64,000 nucleotides of DNA from Alteromonas sp. BL110 (lineage in GTDB: Bacteria > Pseudomonadota > Gammaproteobacteria > Enterobacterales > Alteromonadaceae). The notes under the pieces are model-generated. The model was not told the DNA's origin, made no database searches, and worked only from the letters and a program-made list of their open reading frames with translations. This document shows positions 36,079 to 45,848 of this stretch, piece after piece. The stretch is from NCBI RefSeq assembly GCF_003443615.1, contig NZ_CP031967.1:2108001-2172000 (forward strand), given 5' to 3'. Made by a program: the position numbers and the translations under genes. Position 1 is the stretch's first letter. Each line of letters opens with the position of its first letter.

Positions 36079-37125
36079 ATGCAAACGCTCACCATTACTA
36101 CGCCAGACGATTGGCATCTTCATTTTCGAGATAACGAAATGCTAGCTGAAACAGTGCCTGCAACTGCGCGTTGTTTTCAGCGCGCTATCGTTATGCCGAA
36201 CCTAGTACCACCAGTAGTTAATGCTGAAATGGCAATGGCGTATAAAGGGCGAATTGAAGCAGCACGACCTGAAGGCAGTAATTTTGAGCCATTAATGACT
36301 CTATTTCTTACTAACCAAACTACCCCGCAAGATATCGTCGACGCAAAGCAAGCAGGCGTAACCGCATGTAAACTGTACCCTGCTGGAGCCACCACGAACT
36401 CAGATGCAGCAGTAAAGGGTATTCAAGCCTTATACCCAGTATTCCAAGCCATGCAAGAGCAAGGTTTGCTATTGTTAATTCACGGTGAAGTGACCGAGCA
36501 TCACATAGACATTTTTGATCGTGAAAAGGTATTTATTGATACTCATTTAGGGCCTATTGTTGAAGCCTTCCCTAAGCTGAAAGTGGTGTTTGAACACATT
36601 ACCACAGCAGATGCTGCAAGTTTCGTAGCGGGCGCGAGCGAATTTGTGGGCGCAACTATCACGCCTCAGCACTTATTGCTTAATCGCAATGATTTACTGG
36701 TTGGCGGCGTACGTCCTCATAACTATTGCCTGCCAGTACTTAAGCGCAATACCCATCAAAAAGCGTTGCGCGATATGGTGGCAAGTGGCAACAAGAAGTT
36801 CTTTTTAGGCACTGATTCTGCACCTCATGCTAAGCATAAAAAAGAGAATGCTTGCGGGTGCGCAGGTTGTTATAGCGCATGGTCTGCTATTGAACTTTAT
36901 GCAGAAGTGTTCGAGCAATTAGGTGCAATAGATAAGCTTGAAGGCTTTGCTAGCCATTACGGTGCAGACTTTTATGGTTTACCGCGAAATACAACTACAA
37001 TGACGTTAGTAAAAGAGTCGTGGACGGTGCCAGAACAAGTAACCCTAGCTGATGGCACCGATATGGTTCCATTTTTTGCGGGGCAAACGCTACAGTGGAA
37101 ATTAGAAAAGGCATTTCAAGCGTAA
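36079..37125 (+). CDS. pyrC: Dihydroorotase PyrC (type II)
   Basis: 348 residues. It cyclises carbamoyl-aspartate to dihydroorotate in pyrimidine synthesis. The zinc ligands are [12 protein letters not shown] (HxH), [16 protein letters not shown] (carboxylated Lys), [28 protein letters not shown] and [14 protein letters not shown]. These are the E. coli-type motifs throughout. ATG follows GACAAGG. It is monocistronic, with a hairpin after the stop. Confidence 0.97.
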   Translation: MQTLTITTPDDWHLHFRDNEMLAETVPATARCFQRAIVMPNLVPPVVNAEMAMAYKGRIEAARPEGSNFEPLMTLFLTNQTTPQDIVDAKQAGVTACKLYPAGATTNSDAAVKGIQALYPVFQAMQEQGLLLLIHGEVTEHHIDIFDREKVFIDTHLGPIVEAFPKLKVVFEHITTADAASFVAGASEFVGATITPQHLLLNRNDLLVGGVRPHNYCLPVLKRNTHQKALRDMVASGNKKFFLGTDSAPHAKHKKENACGCAGCYSAWSAIELYAEVFEQLGAIDKLEGFASHYGADFYGLPRNTTTMTLVKESWTVPEQVTLADGTDMVPFFAGQTLQWKLEKAFQA

Positions 37126-37148
37126 GCTTGTTCTATATGGTTTGTACG

Positions 37149-37179
37149 CGTGCCCTGTGGAACGTTTCCATAAGGGCAC
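37149..37179. terminator. Hairpin after pyrC
   Basis: GTGCCCT/AGGGCAC stem with an inner TGGAA/TTCCA helix and small bulge; no T-run. Possible terminator or mRNA 3' structure. Confidence 0.45.
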
Positions 37180-37323
37180 AAACGCTCTTCTACACCTATT
37201 CAAACGATTTTACTGACACTTTTCCATCATCTCACTTTCTTCGAAGGGTGACATGATGAACCAAGAATATGGCGTAGCTCATCATATAGAACATGGTGTA
37301 GTTAACTTTTGGAACCCAAATTA

Positions 37324-38703
37324 ATGACCGTTGAAACAGTTAAGCATTTAGATATAAACCCTGCCATCGTTAAAGCACTAGACTCTCAAGGCATTCACCA
37401 ACTTTCTCCTATACAGGCGCAGTCGCTTCCTGAAGCTTTGCAGGGAAAAGATGTGATTGGTCAGGCGCAAACAGGTAGCGGTAAAACTTTATGTTTCGTG
37501 ATCCCTGCCTTACAGCACATTGAAGTTAACGATTTTACTACGCAAGCTATTATGCTTTGCCCAACCCGCGAGCTTGCAGATCAAGTCGCGCAGCAGTGTC
37601 GTACTGCGGCTAAAAATATCGGAAATATTAAAGTAACCACCTTATGTGGCGGGCAGCCCATGGGGCCGCAAATTCAGTCGTTAAAACACAGTCCTCACAT
37701 TATTGTAGGTACGCCTGGTCGCGTGATGGACCATGTGGAAAAGCGCCGTATTGATTTACGTCATGTACAGCTCCGTGTGCTTGATGAAGCCGACCGTATG
37801 TTAGATATGGGCTTTGAAGATGATTTACGCATTATCTTCGGACAGACGCCAACACAAGTGCAAACTCTACTGTTTTCAGCAACTTTCACCGAACAAATCG
37901 AGCGTGTAGCGAAGCAGTACTTGCATAACCCGGTAACCTGTAAGGTAGAAACTCAAGAGAGTAAGCCGGCAATTACTCAGTTAGGCTATAACGTGTTGCC
38001 ACATACCAGAACGCAGGCGCTAAAAGCCGTATTAACCGAATATCAGCCTAAAAATGCGATTGTATTCTGTAACCGTAAAACACAGGTCAATGAAGTTGTT
38101 GAAGAGTTAATAGAAGATGGTTTCAGTGCTAAAGGGCTTCAAGGTGATATGGAACAGCATCAAAGAACCTCAGTGCTTATGCAGTTTGCAAGCGACGCGC
38201 TACAAGTGCTTGTGGCTACCGACGTTGCTGCACGTGGATTAGACATCGATGATGTTGCATGTGTGATTAACTACACAGTAAGTGAAGAGCCTGAAACCCA
38301 CATTCACCGCATAGGGCGTACGGCACGTGCGGGCGCTAAAGGCATGGCGATAACGCTAGTAAGCGATGAAGAAGAACATTTCTTACGAAAGATAGAAGTA
38401 TTGCAAGAAAGTGATATACCGCTTAAGGGCGCACAAAGCTTGCGTTTTCATAAAAATAAAATTACCCAGCCTGATTTTACCTGTATTTCATTAAGTGCAG
38501 GTAAAAAGGAAAAGCTTCGCCCAGGTGACTTGGTCGGCGCGCTTACCAAAGATGCAGGCATTCCAGGCGATGACTTAGGTAAAATTAAAGTGCAAAACAG
38601 CATGAGTTTTGTCGCTGTGAAAACCCGAAGCGTGAAAAAAGCCATGACCCAGTTTAGAGAAGGTAAGATTAAAGGTAAGCGTATTAGAGCCCGAAAACTT
38701 TAA
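37324..38703 (+). CDS. dbpA: ATP-dependent RNA helicase DbpA
   Basis: About 459 residues. DEAD-box motifs: IQAQSLPEAL (Q), AQTGSGKT (I), PTRELADQV (Ia), VLDEADRMLDMGF (II), LFSATF (III), VATDVAARGLDID (V), HRIGRTARAG (VI). The C-terminal RRM-like domain (GDLVGALTKDAGIPGDDLGKI to KGKRIRARKL) is the DbpA module that recognises hairpin 92 of 23S rRNA, for large-subunit assembly. The ATG at 37324 is preferred over the TTG at 37309, since the latter has no Shine-Dalgarno. An ACT-domain gene follows. Confidence 0.95.
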   Translation: MTVETVKHLDINPAIVKALDSQGIHQLSPIQAQSLPEALQGKDVIGQAQTGSGKTLCFVIPALQHIEVNDFTTQAIMLCPTRELADQVAQQCRTAAKNIGNIKVTTLCGGQPMGPQIQSLKHSPHIIVGTPGRVMDHVEKRRIDLRHVQLRVLDEADRMLDMGFEDDLRIIFGQTPTQVQTLLFSATFTEQIERVAKQYLHNPVTCKVETQESKPAITQLGYNVLPHTRTQALKAVLTEYQPKNAIVFCNRKTQVNEVVEELIEDGFSAKGLQGDMEQHQRTSVLMQFASDALQVLVATDVAARGLDIDDVACVINYTVSEEPETHIHRIGRTARAGAKGMAITLVSDEEEHFLRKIEVLQESDIPLKGAQSLRFHKNKITQPDFTCISLSAGKKEKLRPGDLVGALTKDAGIPGDDLGKIKVQNSMSFVAVKTRSVKKAMTQFREGKIKGKRIRARKL

Positions 38704-38751
38704 CGAGCGCTTTAATAAGTAAGTATTTAACTTATAGAAAGGAAGGTTATT

Positions 38752-39150
38752 GTGGTTGCTGAAACCGATTTGAGCGTGTTACTGAAAAATTTAAACCCAG
38801 TGGCAAGTAGTGAAAATTACGTTTTCACTACTTTGCCTGCTGACAGATTAACCAGCTCGTTGATTTCAGCGGCTAAGGGCATGTTTCAGGAGCGCGAGGG
38901 CACCACGCTTATTCTTCCGGTAGCCGCTGCCGAGAAAGCTAACTTGCCATATGAAGGATATTATTGCTGTATAACCTGCGAAGTACATTCTAGTTTGGAA
39001 GCAGTAGGCATGACCGCTGCTATGTCTACTGCGTTAGGCAAAGCTGGAATAAGTGCTAACGTGGTGGCGGCTTATTATCACGACCATATTTTCGTAACAG
39101 CTGAAAAGGTCGACTTGGCGATAGACGTTTTAACTTCGCTATCTGACTAG
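38752..39150 (+). CDS. ACT domain-containing protein (COG3602/DUF2241 type)
   Basis: 132 residues. TDLSVLLKNLNPVASSENYVF and the later YYCCITCEVHSSLEAVGMTAAMSTALGKAGISANVVAAYYHDHIFV follow the two-part ACT_3/DUF2241 pattern. It is probably an amino-acid-sensing domain, but ligand and partner are unknown. GTG start with GAAAGGAAGG at 38737-38746. It lies 49 bases after dbpA and probably shares its transcript. A strong terminator follows. Confidence 0.85.
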   Translation: MVAETDLSVLLKNLNPVASSENYVFTTLPADRLTSSLISAAKGMFQEREGTTLILPVAAAEKANLPYEGYYCCITCEVHSSLEAVGMTAAMSTALGKAGISANVVAAYYHDHIFVTAEKVDLAIDVLTSLSD

Positions 39151-39227
39151 ACCTGATCATTCTCTTTCTGCCTATTCTCTTTTCTTAAAAAACAATTATT
39201 GCTTAATCCGTATTCACGACGCAAAAA

Positions 39228-39263
39228 AAAGCCCCATGTTTGACACATCAAACATGGGGCTTT
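39228..39263. terminator. Strong bidirectional terminator
   Basis: 16-bp perfect stem (39228-39243 with 39248-39263) with a CACA loop and A/T flanks. It separates the ACT gene from the convergent M13 peptidase gene. Confidence 0.9.
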
Positions 39264-39302
39264 AATTATCGTAGCTCACGTGTGCTACTTAAGGTAAGTG
39301 GA

Positions 39303-41369
39303 TTACCAAATTTTCACGCGTTCTTCTGGCGGCAGGTACAATGCATCGTCTTCGGTTACGTTAAACGCTTCGTAGAATTCTGGTACGTTGCGCACAGCGC
39401 CGTTGGTACGGAACTTAGTAGGAGAGTGCGTATCGGTCTGCACCTGGCTGCGCAGTGCTTCCTCACGGTATTTACTCGCCCAAACCTGACCATAACCGAT
39501 AAATACACGCTGGTCGCCAGTAAAGCCATCTAGTTCAGGGGCTTCTTTACCATCAAGAGACAAGTGGTAAGCTTTAAGCGCAATACTAATACCGCCCAGG
39601 TCACCAATGTTTTCACCTAGGGTATATTCGCCGTTTACGTGTAAATCAGGCAGAACCTCAAACTGGTTATACTGTTCAATCAAGTTTGCAGTACGTGCTT
39701 CAAACTCGTTGCGATCTTCATCGGTCCACCAGTTTCTTAGTACACCATCACCGTCAAAGGTTGAGCCTGAATCATCGAATCCGTGACCTATTTCGTGTCC
39801 GATTACTGCGCCAATACCACCGTAGTTCACCGCGTCTTCTGCATTCATATCAAAAAATGGGGGCTGAAGGATAGCTGCAGGGAACACAATTTCGTTAAGC
39901 GGTGGATTGTAGTAAGCATTAACGGTTTGTGGGGTCATGCCCCACTCGTGGGTCCACACTGGGCCGCCTTGTTTCTTCAGCATCTCTTCATATAGCACGT
40001 CAGAAGAGCGCTTAAGGTTACCGAATAAGTCGCTGGCGTTAACCGTTAGTGCTGAATAATCTCGCCACTGATCTGGATAACCAATTTTCACGGTAAACTT
40101 AGACAGTTTGTCTAGCGCTTGCGCACGAGTTTCGTCCGTCATCCAGTCTAGGTTTTCAATACTTTCTTTGTAAGCTAACAGCAGGTTATTAACCATTTCC
40201 ATCATGCGATCTTTCGCTTCTGGCGGAAAATGCTGTTTTACATAAACTTTACCGATAAGCTCGCCAACGTGAGCGTTCGAAAGACTCACTGCTCGACGCC
40301 ACTGTGGCTGCTGCTCTTCTACGCCGCGAAGCACTTTGCTGTAGAAATTGAAGTTTGCCTCATCAAGCTCGGCATTTAATTGACTGGCTGAAGCATTTAA
40401 AACGCCCCATTTAAGAAACGTCTTCCAGTCTTCTAGCGAGGTTTCGGCTATAACGCCATCAATGTTTTGCATATAGTCTTTTTGCAAAATGCCTAGTGAA
40501 GGAATTTCACTGATGTCAGCTTCAGCAAGATAGGCATCCCAGTTAAACTTAGGCATCAATGCTTTAAGTTCTTCAATCGAAAGCTTGTTATAGTTTGCGG
40601 CAAAGTTACGGGCCTGCTCTTTCTTCATGTGCAATTGAGCAATTTTAGTCTCAAGCTTGAAAAGCATATCGGCACTTTCTTTTGGTGCTTCGAAACCCGC
40701 GAGTTCAAACATAGTTTGAATATGCTTAACGTAAGCGTCACGAATGGTTTGTGACGTTTCGTCGTCTTTAAAATAGTACTCGCGCTCAGGCAGCCCAAGA
40801 CCGGCTTGCCATGTGTACATCAGATATTCTTTTGGCGACTTAAGATCAGGGTATTGTGTTAGGCTAAATGGTGTACCGTAGCCATAGCGAGCAGCATAGG
40901 CAAAATACTCAGCAAGATCGGTATAGTCTTCAATAGCCTCAATCTTGGATAGTTCAGGTTTTATTGGTGTTACACCAAGCTTGTTGCGGGTTTCCATATC
41001 CATATAGGCACGGTAAAAATCACCCACTTTCTGTTCGTCGCTTCCCGCTTTAAAGTCACCTTCGGCAGAGGATTTAATAATATCCATAACATGGTCTTGC
41101 GCTTCATCACGAAGAATAACGAAAGAACCGTAGCTTGACTTATCTGCTGGTATTTCAAAATTATCAAACCAATTACCGTTAACGTAGCGGAAGAAGTCAT
41201 CACCAGGGTCTACAGACAGGTCCATATTCTCTTTAATGACGCCTGAAGAAAGCTGTTGCTGAGCTTCTTCAGTAGCAGCGCTTTGGTTTTGTTGTTCTGT
41301 CGATGAGTTTTGTGGGCTACAGGCTGTTAAGGCCAGTGCCACGCTTAAGCTTAAAACGCTACGTAACAT
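39303..41369 (-). CDS. M13 family zinc metallopeptidase lipoprotein (PepO-like)
   Basis: 688 residues. A signal ending ALALTACSPQNS gives a lipobox Cys, so it is anchored to a periplasmic membrane face. The N-terminal M13 domain begins with MDLSVDPGDDFFRYVNGNW. Zinc site: AVIGHEIGHGFDDSGS (HExxH) and GENIGDLGGISIALKAY (third ligand Glu). NAYYNPPLNEIVFPAAILQPPFFD and the final PEFYEAFNVTEDDALYLPPEERVKIW are standard neprilysin-type elements. It degrades small peptides. It is monocistronic. Confidence 0.95.
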   Translation of the reverse strand: MLRSVLSLSVALALTACSPQNSSTEQQNQSAATEEAQQQLSSGVIKENMDLSVDPGDDFFRYVNGNWFDNFEIPADKSSYGSFVILRDEAQDHVMDIIKSSAEGDFKAGSDEQKVGDFYRAYMDMETRNKLGVTPIKPELSKIEAIEDYTDLAEYFAYAARYGYGTPFSLTQYPDLKSPKEYLMYTWQAGLGLPEREYYFKDDETSQTIRDAYVKHIQTMFELAGFEAPKESADMLFKLETKIAQLHMKKEQARNFAANYNKLSIEELKALMPKFNWDAYLAEADISEIPSLGILQKDYMQNIDGVIAETSLEDWKTFLKWGVLNASASQLNAELDEANFNFYSKVLRGVEEQQPQWRRAVSLSNAHVGELIGKVYVKQHFPPEAKDRMMEMVNNLLLAYKESIENLDWMTDETRAQALDKLSKFTVKIGYPDQWRDYSALTVNASDLFGNLKRSSDVLYEEMLKKQGGPVWTHEWGMTPQTVNAYYNPPLNEIVFPAAILQPPFFDMNAEDAVNYGGIGAVIGHEIGHGFDDSGSTFDGDGVLRNWWTDEDRNEFEARTANLIEQYNQFEVLPDLHVNGEYTLGENIGDLGGISIALKAYHLSLDGKEAPELDGFTGDQRVFIGYGQVWASKYREEALRSQVQTDTHSPTKFRTNGAVRNVPEFYEAFNVTEDDALYLPPEERVKIW

Positions 41370-41443
41370 TTAGAGTTTTCCTTTTCATTCTGACTGGGCA
41401 GTGTTTAGGCTTGCCGTTTATAGTTTTTTGCGCGTTGTAAGGG

Positions 41444-41485
41444 CCTTTAGATCCATAAGAATGACCTTTGCATCCATAAGAATAT
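41444..41485. repeat. Tandem 21-base direct repeat in a divergent promoter region
   Basis: Units CCTTTAGATCCATAAGAATGA (41444-41464) and a second copy differing at four positions (41465-41485), in the 271-base gap between the divergent M13 peptidase and RraA genes. Helical-turn spacing suggests tandem protein-binding sites. Confidence 0.5.
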
Positions 41486-41640
41486 TGGGGCGTAACACGC
41501 GTGGTTTTTCTAACGTTTTAGCATGATGGTAGTGATAGAAAAAGTGTTTATAGTGAAAATACACAGCTTGTAACAACTTGGAAGACTAAGTTCGCTATAG
41601 TGTTCTGTATTGACCTCATCACAACATTCAAGGAACGGCA

Positions 41641-42264
41641 ATGGACTTACATAATACTCCTTTTGATAGCGTATCACCTTGCGAGTACGCCGATGCCCTG
41701 GCCAGAGAGCAGTTCATGCACTATGGGATAAGGCCATTGTGGGAAGGCATGCCCCGCATTGCAGGCCCAGCATTTACTGTAAAATGTGAACCGGGTGACC
41801 ACCTTATGCTGCATGCTGCCATCTATCGCGCGAGCCCCGGTGATATCATTGTGGTCGAAGCTGACGATGAGTTCGCGGTCGCGGGCGGTAACGTTTGCGC
41901 GATAGCCCAGTCTCGTGGCATTAAAGGCTTCGTTGTCGATGGTGTCATACGTGACCTTGCCGAAACTCGTGAAAACAAATTTCCGGTATTCGCGAGAGGC
42001 GTTATACCCAAGCCGGGTGCCAAAAAGTGTATATCGCCGTTAAATGAGCCGGTAACCTGCGGTGGTGTTGTGGTTAACGCACGCGACATAATTGTGGCGG
42101 ACGAGGAGGGCATTGCAGTTATCCCAAAAGATGAGGCGCTAGCAGCTTTTGACATCGCCCAAAAGCGCGCACAAAAAGACGGTTCTATGTCGTTAGAACA
42201 GTGGCAGGCTGAACACGCTGAAAAAGTAGAAAGCATACTCGCTAAATTAGGCTTTGCAGAGTAA
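41641..42264 (+). CDS. RraA-family protein (possible HMG/CHA aldolase-oxaloacetate decarboxylase)
   Basis: 207 residues. Core RraA-fold elements: RIAGPAFTVKCEPGDHLML, DIIVVEADDEFAVAGGNVCAIAQSRGIKGFVVDGVIRDLAE (Arg/Asp metal site GxxRD-like) and VVVNARDIIVADEEGIAVIP. The fold covers both the RNase E inhibitor RraA and divalent-metal aldolases. The longer C-terminal helix (AQKDGSMSLEQWQAEHAEKV) favours the aldolase/decarboxylase branch. The substrate is unknown. Confidence 0.8.
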   Translation: MDLHNTPFDSVSPCEYADALAREQFMHYGIRPLWEGMPRIAGPAFTVKCEPGDHLMLHAAIYRASPGDIIVVEADDEFAVAGGNVCAIAQSRGIKGFVVDGVIRDLAETRENKFPVFARGVIPKPGAKKCISPLNEPVTCGGVVVNARDIIVADEEGIAVIPKDEALAAFDIAQKRAQKDGSMSLEQWQAEHAEKVESILAKLGFAE

Positions 42265-42310
42265 AGGCTTGCAGAAAGTTAGCTATGCTTTGACTGGTTT
42301 TTGATAATCT

Positions 42311-42346
42311 CTTCACTAAGCCCTTCATTAAGCCCCTCACTAAGCA
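42311..42346. repeat. Three tandem 12-base repeats
   Basis: CTTCACTAAGCC, CTTCATTAAGCC, CCTCACTAAGCA in succession in the 238-base gap between the RraA and ABC genes. Its translation in a reverse frame gives an SEGL-type repeat but no supported gene. Confidence 0.5.
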
Positions 42347-42382
42347 AAAATAGGTGCAAAATATTAACCAATATTAAATGAG

Positions 42383-42408
42383 CTTTGCGGTAAAAAAGCA
42401 CCGCAAAG
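42383..42408. terminator. Hairpin between RraA and ABC transporter genes
   Basis: 9-bp perfect stem CTTTGCGGT/ACCGCAAAG with loop AAAAAAGC, without a T-run. Possibly the 3' end of the RraA transcript. Confidence 0.4.
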
Positions 42409-42502
42409 TTCAACACACTTTCAGTTATCGTGTAGAATTGTGACCTAAGCATTTTGGGCATACGTAAACGTGCTCTGTCACCGAATAATTAACGAGTTCT
42501 AC

Positions 42503-44344
42503 ATGTTTTCATTTTTTGAAAAGCTGACCAAGCCTTTCCCCGACACACCGCCTACCCAACCGCCAACAGGTATCGTTGCCTTTTGTAAGTACTACACCAA
42601 AGGCATGTGGGGCGTAATCCTTACTGTTTCGGTGCTAAGTGCTATTGTTGCCATGTTAGAAGTGGCGCTTTTTGGATTTCTAGGCCAGTTGGTAGACTGG
42701 TTTTCTGAACAAAGCCGCGAAACCTTTTTAGAAGACCAAAAAGTCACGCTTATTGGCATGGGTTTAACGGTTCTTGTTTTCATTCCTTTGTTTATTTTGT
42801 TGCGCTCACTGTTTTCTCGTCAGTCCTTGATGGGTAATTACCCCATGCGAATTAGATGGCAGGCACACCGCTACTTGCTTGGGCAAAGTTTAACCTTTTT
42901 CCACGACGAATTTGCCGGCCGTGTGGCTACTAAGGTGATGCAAACTGCACTATCGGTAAGAGAAACCGTGACCAAGGTTCTCGATTTGCTGGTGTATATC
43001 AGCGTTTATTTTATCTCTATGGTTGTGCTTATATTCAGCACTGACTGGCGCTTAGCTATGCCGCTTATCGTGTGGTTCTTTGTGTACATTGGTATCTTAA
43101 AAGTGCTGGTACCTAAACTAAAAGAAGTATCGCAAAAGCAAGCCGACGCGCGCTCATTAATGACTGGCCGTATTGTGGATAGTTACACCAATATCACCAC
43201 AGTAAAACTGTTTTCGCATAGCCGCCGAGAAGCTGATTATGCAAAAGAAAGCATGGATGGTTTTCTTAAAACGGTTTACCCACAAATGCGTTTGGTTACC
43301 GTATTGGAATTTTGTGTGGAAATGGCTAATGCCATTCTTATCTTTACCATTGGCGCATTGTCTGTGTATTTGTGGATGGAAAACATTGCGAGCCCCGGTG
43401 ATATTGCCATTGCTATTAGTTTGTGTTTGCGTTTAAACGGTATGTCGCACTGGGTAATGTGGGAAGTTTCAGGTTTGTTTGAGAACTTAGGTACAGTGCA
43501 AGATGGCATGAATACCTTAGCGCAGCCAATTGCAGTAAAAGATAAACCTAAGGCTAACGCACTCAAAGTAAATGGCGGCGGAATTAACTTCGACAACGTG
43601 AACTTTTCTTATGCGGGTGCTGATGACAAACCTATTGATGTGTTTAAGAACTTAGATTTAGACATTAAGCCAGGTGAGAAAGTAGGGTTAGTGGGGCGCT
43701 CTGGTGCAGGTAAATCGACCTTAGTAAACTTATTAATGCGTTTTTACGACACCCAAAGTGGCCGTATTGTTATTGATGGGCAGGATATTACCCAAGTGGG
43801 CCAGGAAACCCTACGAGCAAAAATCAGTATGGTTACGCAGGATACCTCGTTGATGCACCGTTCTGTACGCGACAATATTTTATACGGGCGTACGGATGCG
43901 ACCGAAGAGGATATGGTAAGGGCGGCTAGGCAAGCCGAAGCGCACGAATTTATTCTTACACTCACCGATAGTCACGGTAGGACAGGTTACGACGCCCATG
44001 TAGGTGAGCGCGGTGTGAAGCTTTCAGGAGGGCAGCGTCAGCGTATTGCTATTGCGCGTGTACTACTAAAAGACGCACCTGTACTGGTGCTAGACGAAGC
44101 AACATCAGCACTGGATTCAGAAGTTGAAGCGGCCATTCAGGCTTGTTTGGACAAGGTCATGGAAGGTAAGACCGTGCTGGCTATTGCGCATCGCTTATCG
44201 ACCATTGCACAAATGGACAGGTTACTTGTTTTGGATAAAGGTAACATTGTTGAGCAGGGCACACACGCTGAGCTTATCGCTCAAAATGGCATTTATGCGA
44301 AGCTCTGGGCACACCAAACCGGCGGATTTATTGGTGTTGAATAG
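42503..44344 (+). CDS. ABC exporter, fused permease and ATPase (half-transporter)
   Basis: 613 residues. Six membrane helices (about 30-320) are followed by the nucleotide-binding domain: Walker A LVGRSGAGKSTLVNLL, signature LSGGQRQRIAIARVLL, Walker B PVLVLDEATSALDSE, H-loop AIAHRLSTI. A homodimer would form the functional pump. The substrate (lipid, peptide or drug) is not evident. It resembles lipid A/multidrug exporters of the MsbA/MdlB kind. The ATG at 42503 is preferred; a GTG at 42470 is in frame but unlikely. Confidence 0.88.
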   Translation: MFSFFEKLTKPFPDTPPTQPPTGIVAFCKYYTKGMWGVILTVSVLSAIVAMLEVALFGFLGQLVDWFSEQSRETFLEDQKVTLIGMGLTVLVFIPLFILLRSLFSRQSLMGNYPMRIRWQAHRYLLGQSLTFFHDEFAGRVATKVMQTALSVRETVTKVLDLLVYISVYFISMVVLIFSTDWRLAMPLIVWFFVYIGILKVLVPKLKEVSQKQADARSLMTGRIVDSYTNITTVKLFSHSRREADYAKESMDGFLKTVYPQMRLVTVLEFCVEMANAILIFTIGALSVYLWMENIASPGDIAIAISLCLRLNGMSHWVMWEVSGLFENLGTVQDGMNTLAQPIAVKDKPKANALKVNGGGINFDNVNFSYAGADDKPIDVFKNLDLDIKPGEKVGLVGRSGAGKSTLVNLLMRFYDTQSGRIVIDGQDITQVGQETLRAKISMVTQDTSLMHRSVRDNILYGRTDATEEDMVRAARQAEAHEFILTLTDSHGRTGYDAHVGERGVKLSGGQRQRIAIARVLLKDAPVLVLDEATSALDSEVEAAIQACLDKVMEGKTVLAIAHRLSTIAQMDRLLVLDKGNIVEQGTHAELIAQNGIYAKLWAHQTGGFIGVE

Positions 44345-44391
44345 GAAATTTGATAAATAGTGTTCAATCGCAGAAGGGATGGATAAACCGC

Positions 44392-44419
44392 TTGTATCTT
44401 GAAAGTGGTTAAGTATAAT
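44392..44419 (+). promoter_or_regulatory. Promoter for tRNA-Trp/secE/nusG
   Basis: -35 TTGTAT (44392-44397), 16-nt spacer, -10 TATAAT (44414-44419), followed by GC-rich ACGCGTCCCTCCC, a discriminator typical of stringently controlled stable RNA and ribosomal genes. Confidence 0.75.
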
Positions 44420-44511
44420 ACGCGTCCCTCCCTTGCGATACCGCACTTTCCTTAGAAAAGACGCACAACTCACAAGGGCAGTGTAAGTAAATTTTGTCTT
44501 TTAGACACCAC

Positions 44512-44588
44512 AGGGGTGTAGTTCGAATTGGTAGAACAGCGGTCTCCAAAACCGATGGTTGGGGGTTCGAGTCCCTCCACCCCTGCCA
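44512..44588 (+). tRNA. trnW: tRNA-Trp (anticodon CCA)
   Basis: 77 nt with encoded CCA. The acceptor AGGGGTG/CACCCCT and T arm GGGGG-TTCGAGT-CCCTC are perfect, and the anticodon loop is CTCCAAA. The anticodon stem has an unpaired G27/A43 and the D-loop is one base longer than in E. coli tRNA-Trp. It precedes secE, the usual gammaproteobacterial position. Confidence 0.97.
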
Positions 44589-44669
44589 AATTTACTTAAA
44601 CTAAGAATCTTTAAATTGCGCATTGAATGAGTGCGTAAAACAACGACGCTGTAGTGCTAGGATCGTAAC

Positions 44670-45047
44670 ATGAGCGAAAAGACGGAAAATCAGTCCAGTG
44701 CATTGGACATGTTTAAATGGGTAGTGGTTTTTGCATTACTTGCCGGTTTAGTAACCGCTAATACAATGTACGGTGAGATCTCGGTACTATACCGTGCTAT
44801 CGCTATTGTTGTAGTAGTTGGTATAGCTGGTTTTATCGCGGCAACTACCGAAAAAGGTAGCACCTTCTTGAGCTTTGCTAAAGAGTCTCGCACAGAAGTT
44901 CGCAAGGTTGTGTGGCCTACTCGTCAAGAGGCGAACCAGACTACCCTTATTGTGCTTGCAGCGACGTTAATTATGGCACTAATTTTATGGGGACTAGACG
45001 GCATTATCGTTCGTGTAGTTGGCTTTATTACTGGAATAGGAGCATAA
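44670..45047 (+). CDS. secE: Preprotein translocase subunit SecE
   Basis: 125 residues, three membrane helices as in E. coli. The conserved [21 protein letters not shown] amphipathic segment links to the last helix [19 protein letters not shown]. It clamps SecY in the Sec channel. It is followed after four bases by nusG, forming the classic secE-nusG operon with tRNA-Trp upstream. Confidence 0.95.
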   Translation: MSEKTENQSSALDMFKWVVVFALLAGLVTANTMYGEISVLYRAIAIVVVVGIAGFIAATTEKGSTFLSFAKESRTEVRKVVWPTRQEANQTTLIVLAATLIMALILWGLDGIIVRVVGFITGIGA

Positions 45048-45051
45048 ACGT

Positions 45052-45603
45052 ATGTCTGAAGAAGAAGCAGTAAAGAAAAGATGGTACGTAGTTCAGGCCT
45101 ATTCGCAATATGAGGCTCGCGTTAAGAAGACCCTGCTTGAATACATCAAAATGCACAACATGGAAGACTACTTCGGTCAGGTACTAGTACCAACAGAAGA
45201 AGTAGTAGAAATGCGTGCGGGTCAAAAGCGTAAGTCTGAGCGCAAGTTCTACCCTGGTTATGTATTGGTAGAAATGGCAATGACGGAAGAGTCTTGGCAC
45301 TTAGTGAAAAGCGTACCTCGTGTACTTGGTTTCATCGGTGGTACATCTGACCGCCCTATGCCTATCACGCAAAAAGAAGCTGATGCTATCTTAAATCGTC
45401 TTGAAGAAAACGTTGATAAGCCAAGACCAAAAACTTTGTTCGAGCCAGGCGAAGTTATTCGTGTTACCGACGGCCCGTTTGCAGACTTCAACGGTGTGGT
45501 AGAAGAAGTCGACTACGAAAAGAGCCGCGTAAAAGTATCGGTACTTATCTTCGGTCGTTCTACACCGGTAGACCTAGAATTTGGTCAGGTAGAAAAAGGC
45601 TAA
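45052..45603 (+). CDS. nusG: Transcription antiterminator NusG
   Basis: 183 residues. The N-terminal NGN domain has [24 protein letters not shown] and [12 protein letters not shown]; the KOW domain is [27 protein letters not shown]. It couples RNA polymerase to ribosomes or Rho. The terminator follows immediately. Confidence 0.97.
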   Translation: MSEEEAVKKRWYVVQAYSQYEARVKKTLLEYIKMHNMEDYFGQVLVPTEEVVEMRAGQKRKSERKFYPGYVLVEMAMTEESWHLVKSVPRVLGFIGGTSDRPMPITQKEADAILNRLEENVDKPRPKTLFEPGEVIRVTDGPFADFNGVVEEVDYEKSRVKVSVLIFGRSTPVDLEFGQVEKG

Positions 45604-45626
45604 GCCTTTTCTGCTAAACACACTTT

Positions 45627-45655
45627 AAAAAAGCCCCTTTGAAAGGGGCTTTTTT
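45627..45655 (+). terminator. Terminator after nusG
   Basis: AGCCCCTTT/AAAGGGGCT hairpin with A-rich left and T6 right flanks. Confidence 0.9.
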
Positions 45656-45729
45656 GTAGGTGATAACTGGTTAAACGACGTAGTCGTAAAAATACTGACC
45701 TTTCGATGGTTTTTTATTCTAAATAGCCC

Positions 45730-45758
45730 TTGCATAGTAATTAATCACCTTATATAAT
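45730..45758 (+). promoter_or_regulatory. rplKAJL promoter
   Basis: -35 TTGCAT (45730-45735), exact 17-nt spacer, consensus -10 TATAAT (45753-45758), then GC-rich GCGCGCCC discriminator. The 90-base leader that follows, containing GGGAAGCCGATTGAG and TTAGACCC, is the expected place for L1 autoregulatory binding. Confidence 0.85.
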
Positions 45759-45848
45759 GCGCGCCCTTTTAAACGGAAACGGGAAGCCGATTGAGCAAAT
45801 AATCTCTGTATTTGCGAGGCGTTAGACCCAAACAAGAGAGCATGTAAA

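Noticed and set aside
41823-42236. 137-residue antisense ORF over the RraA-like gene
   Set aside because: Ser-rich shadow frame; the sense frame has clear family motifs.
42279-42461. 60-residue reverse ORF upstream of the ABC exporter
   Set aside because: Its body is the translation of a 12-base tandem repeat; no start signal.
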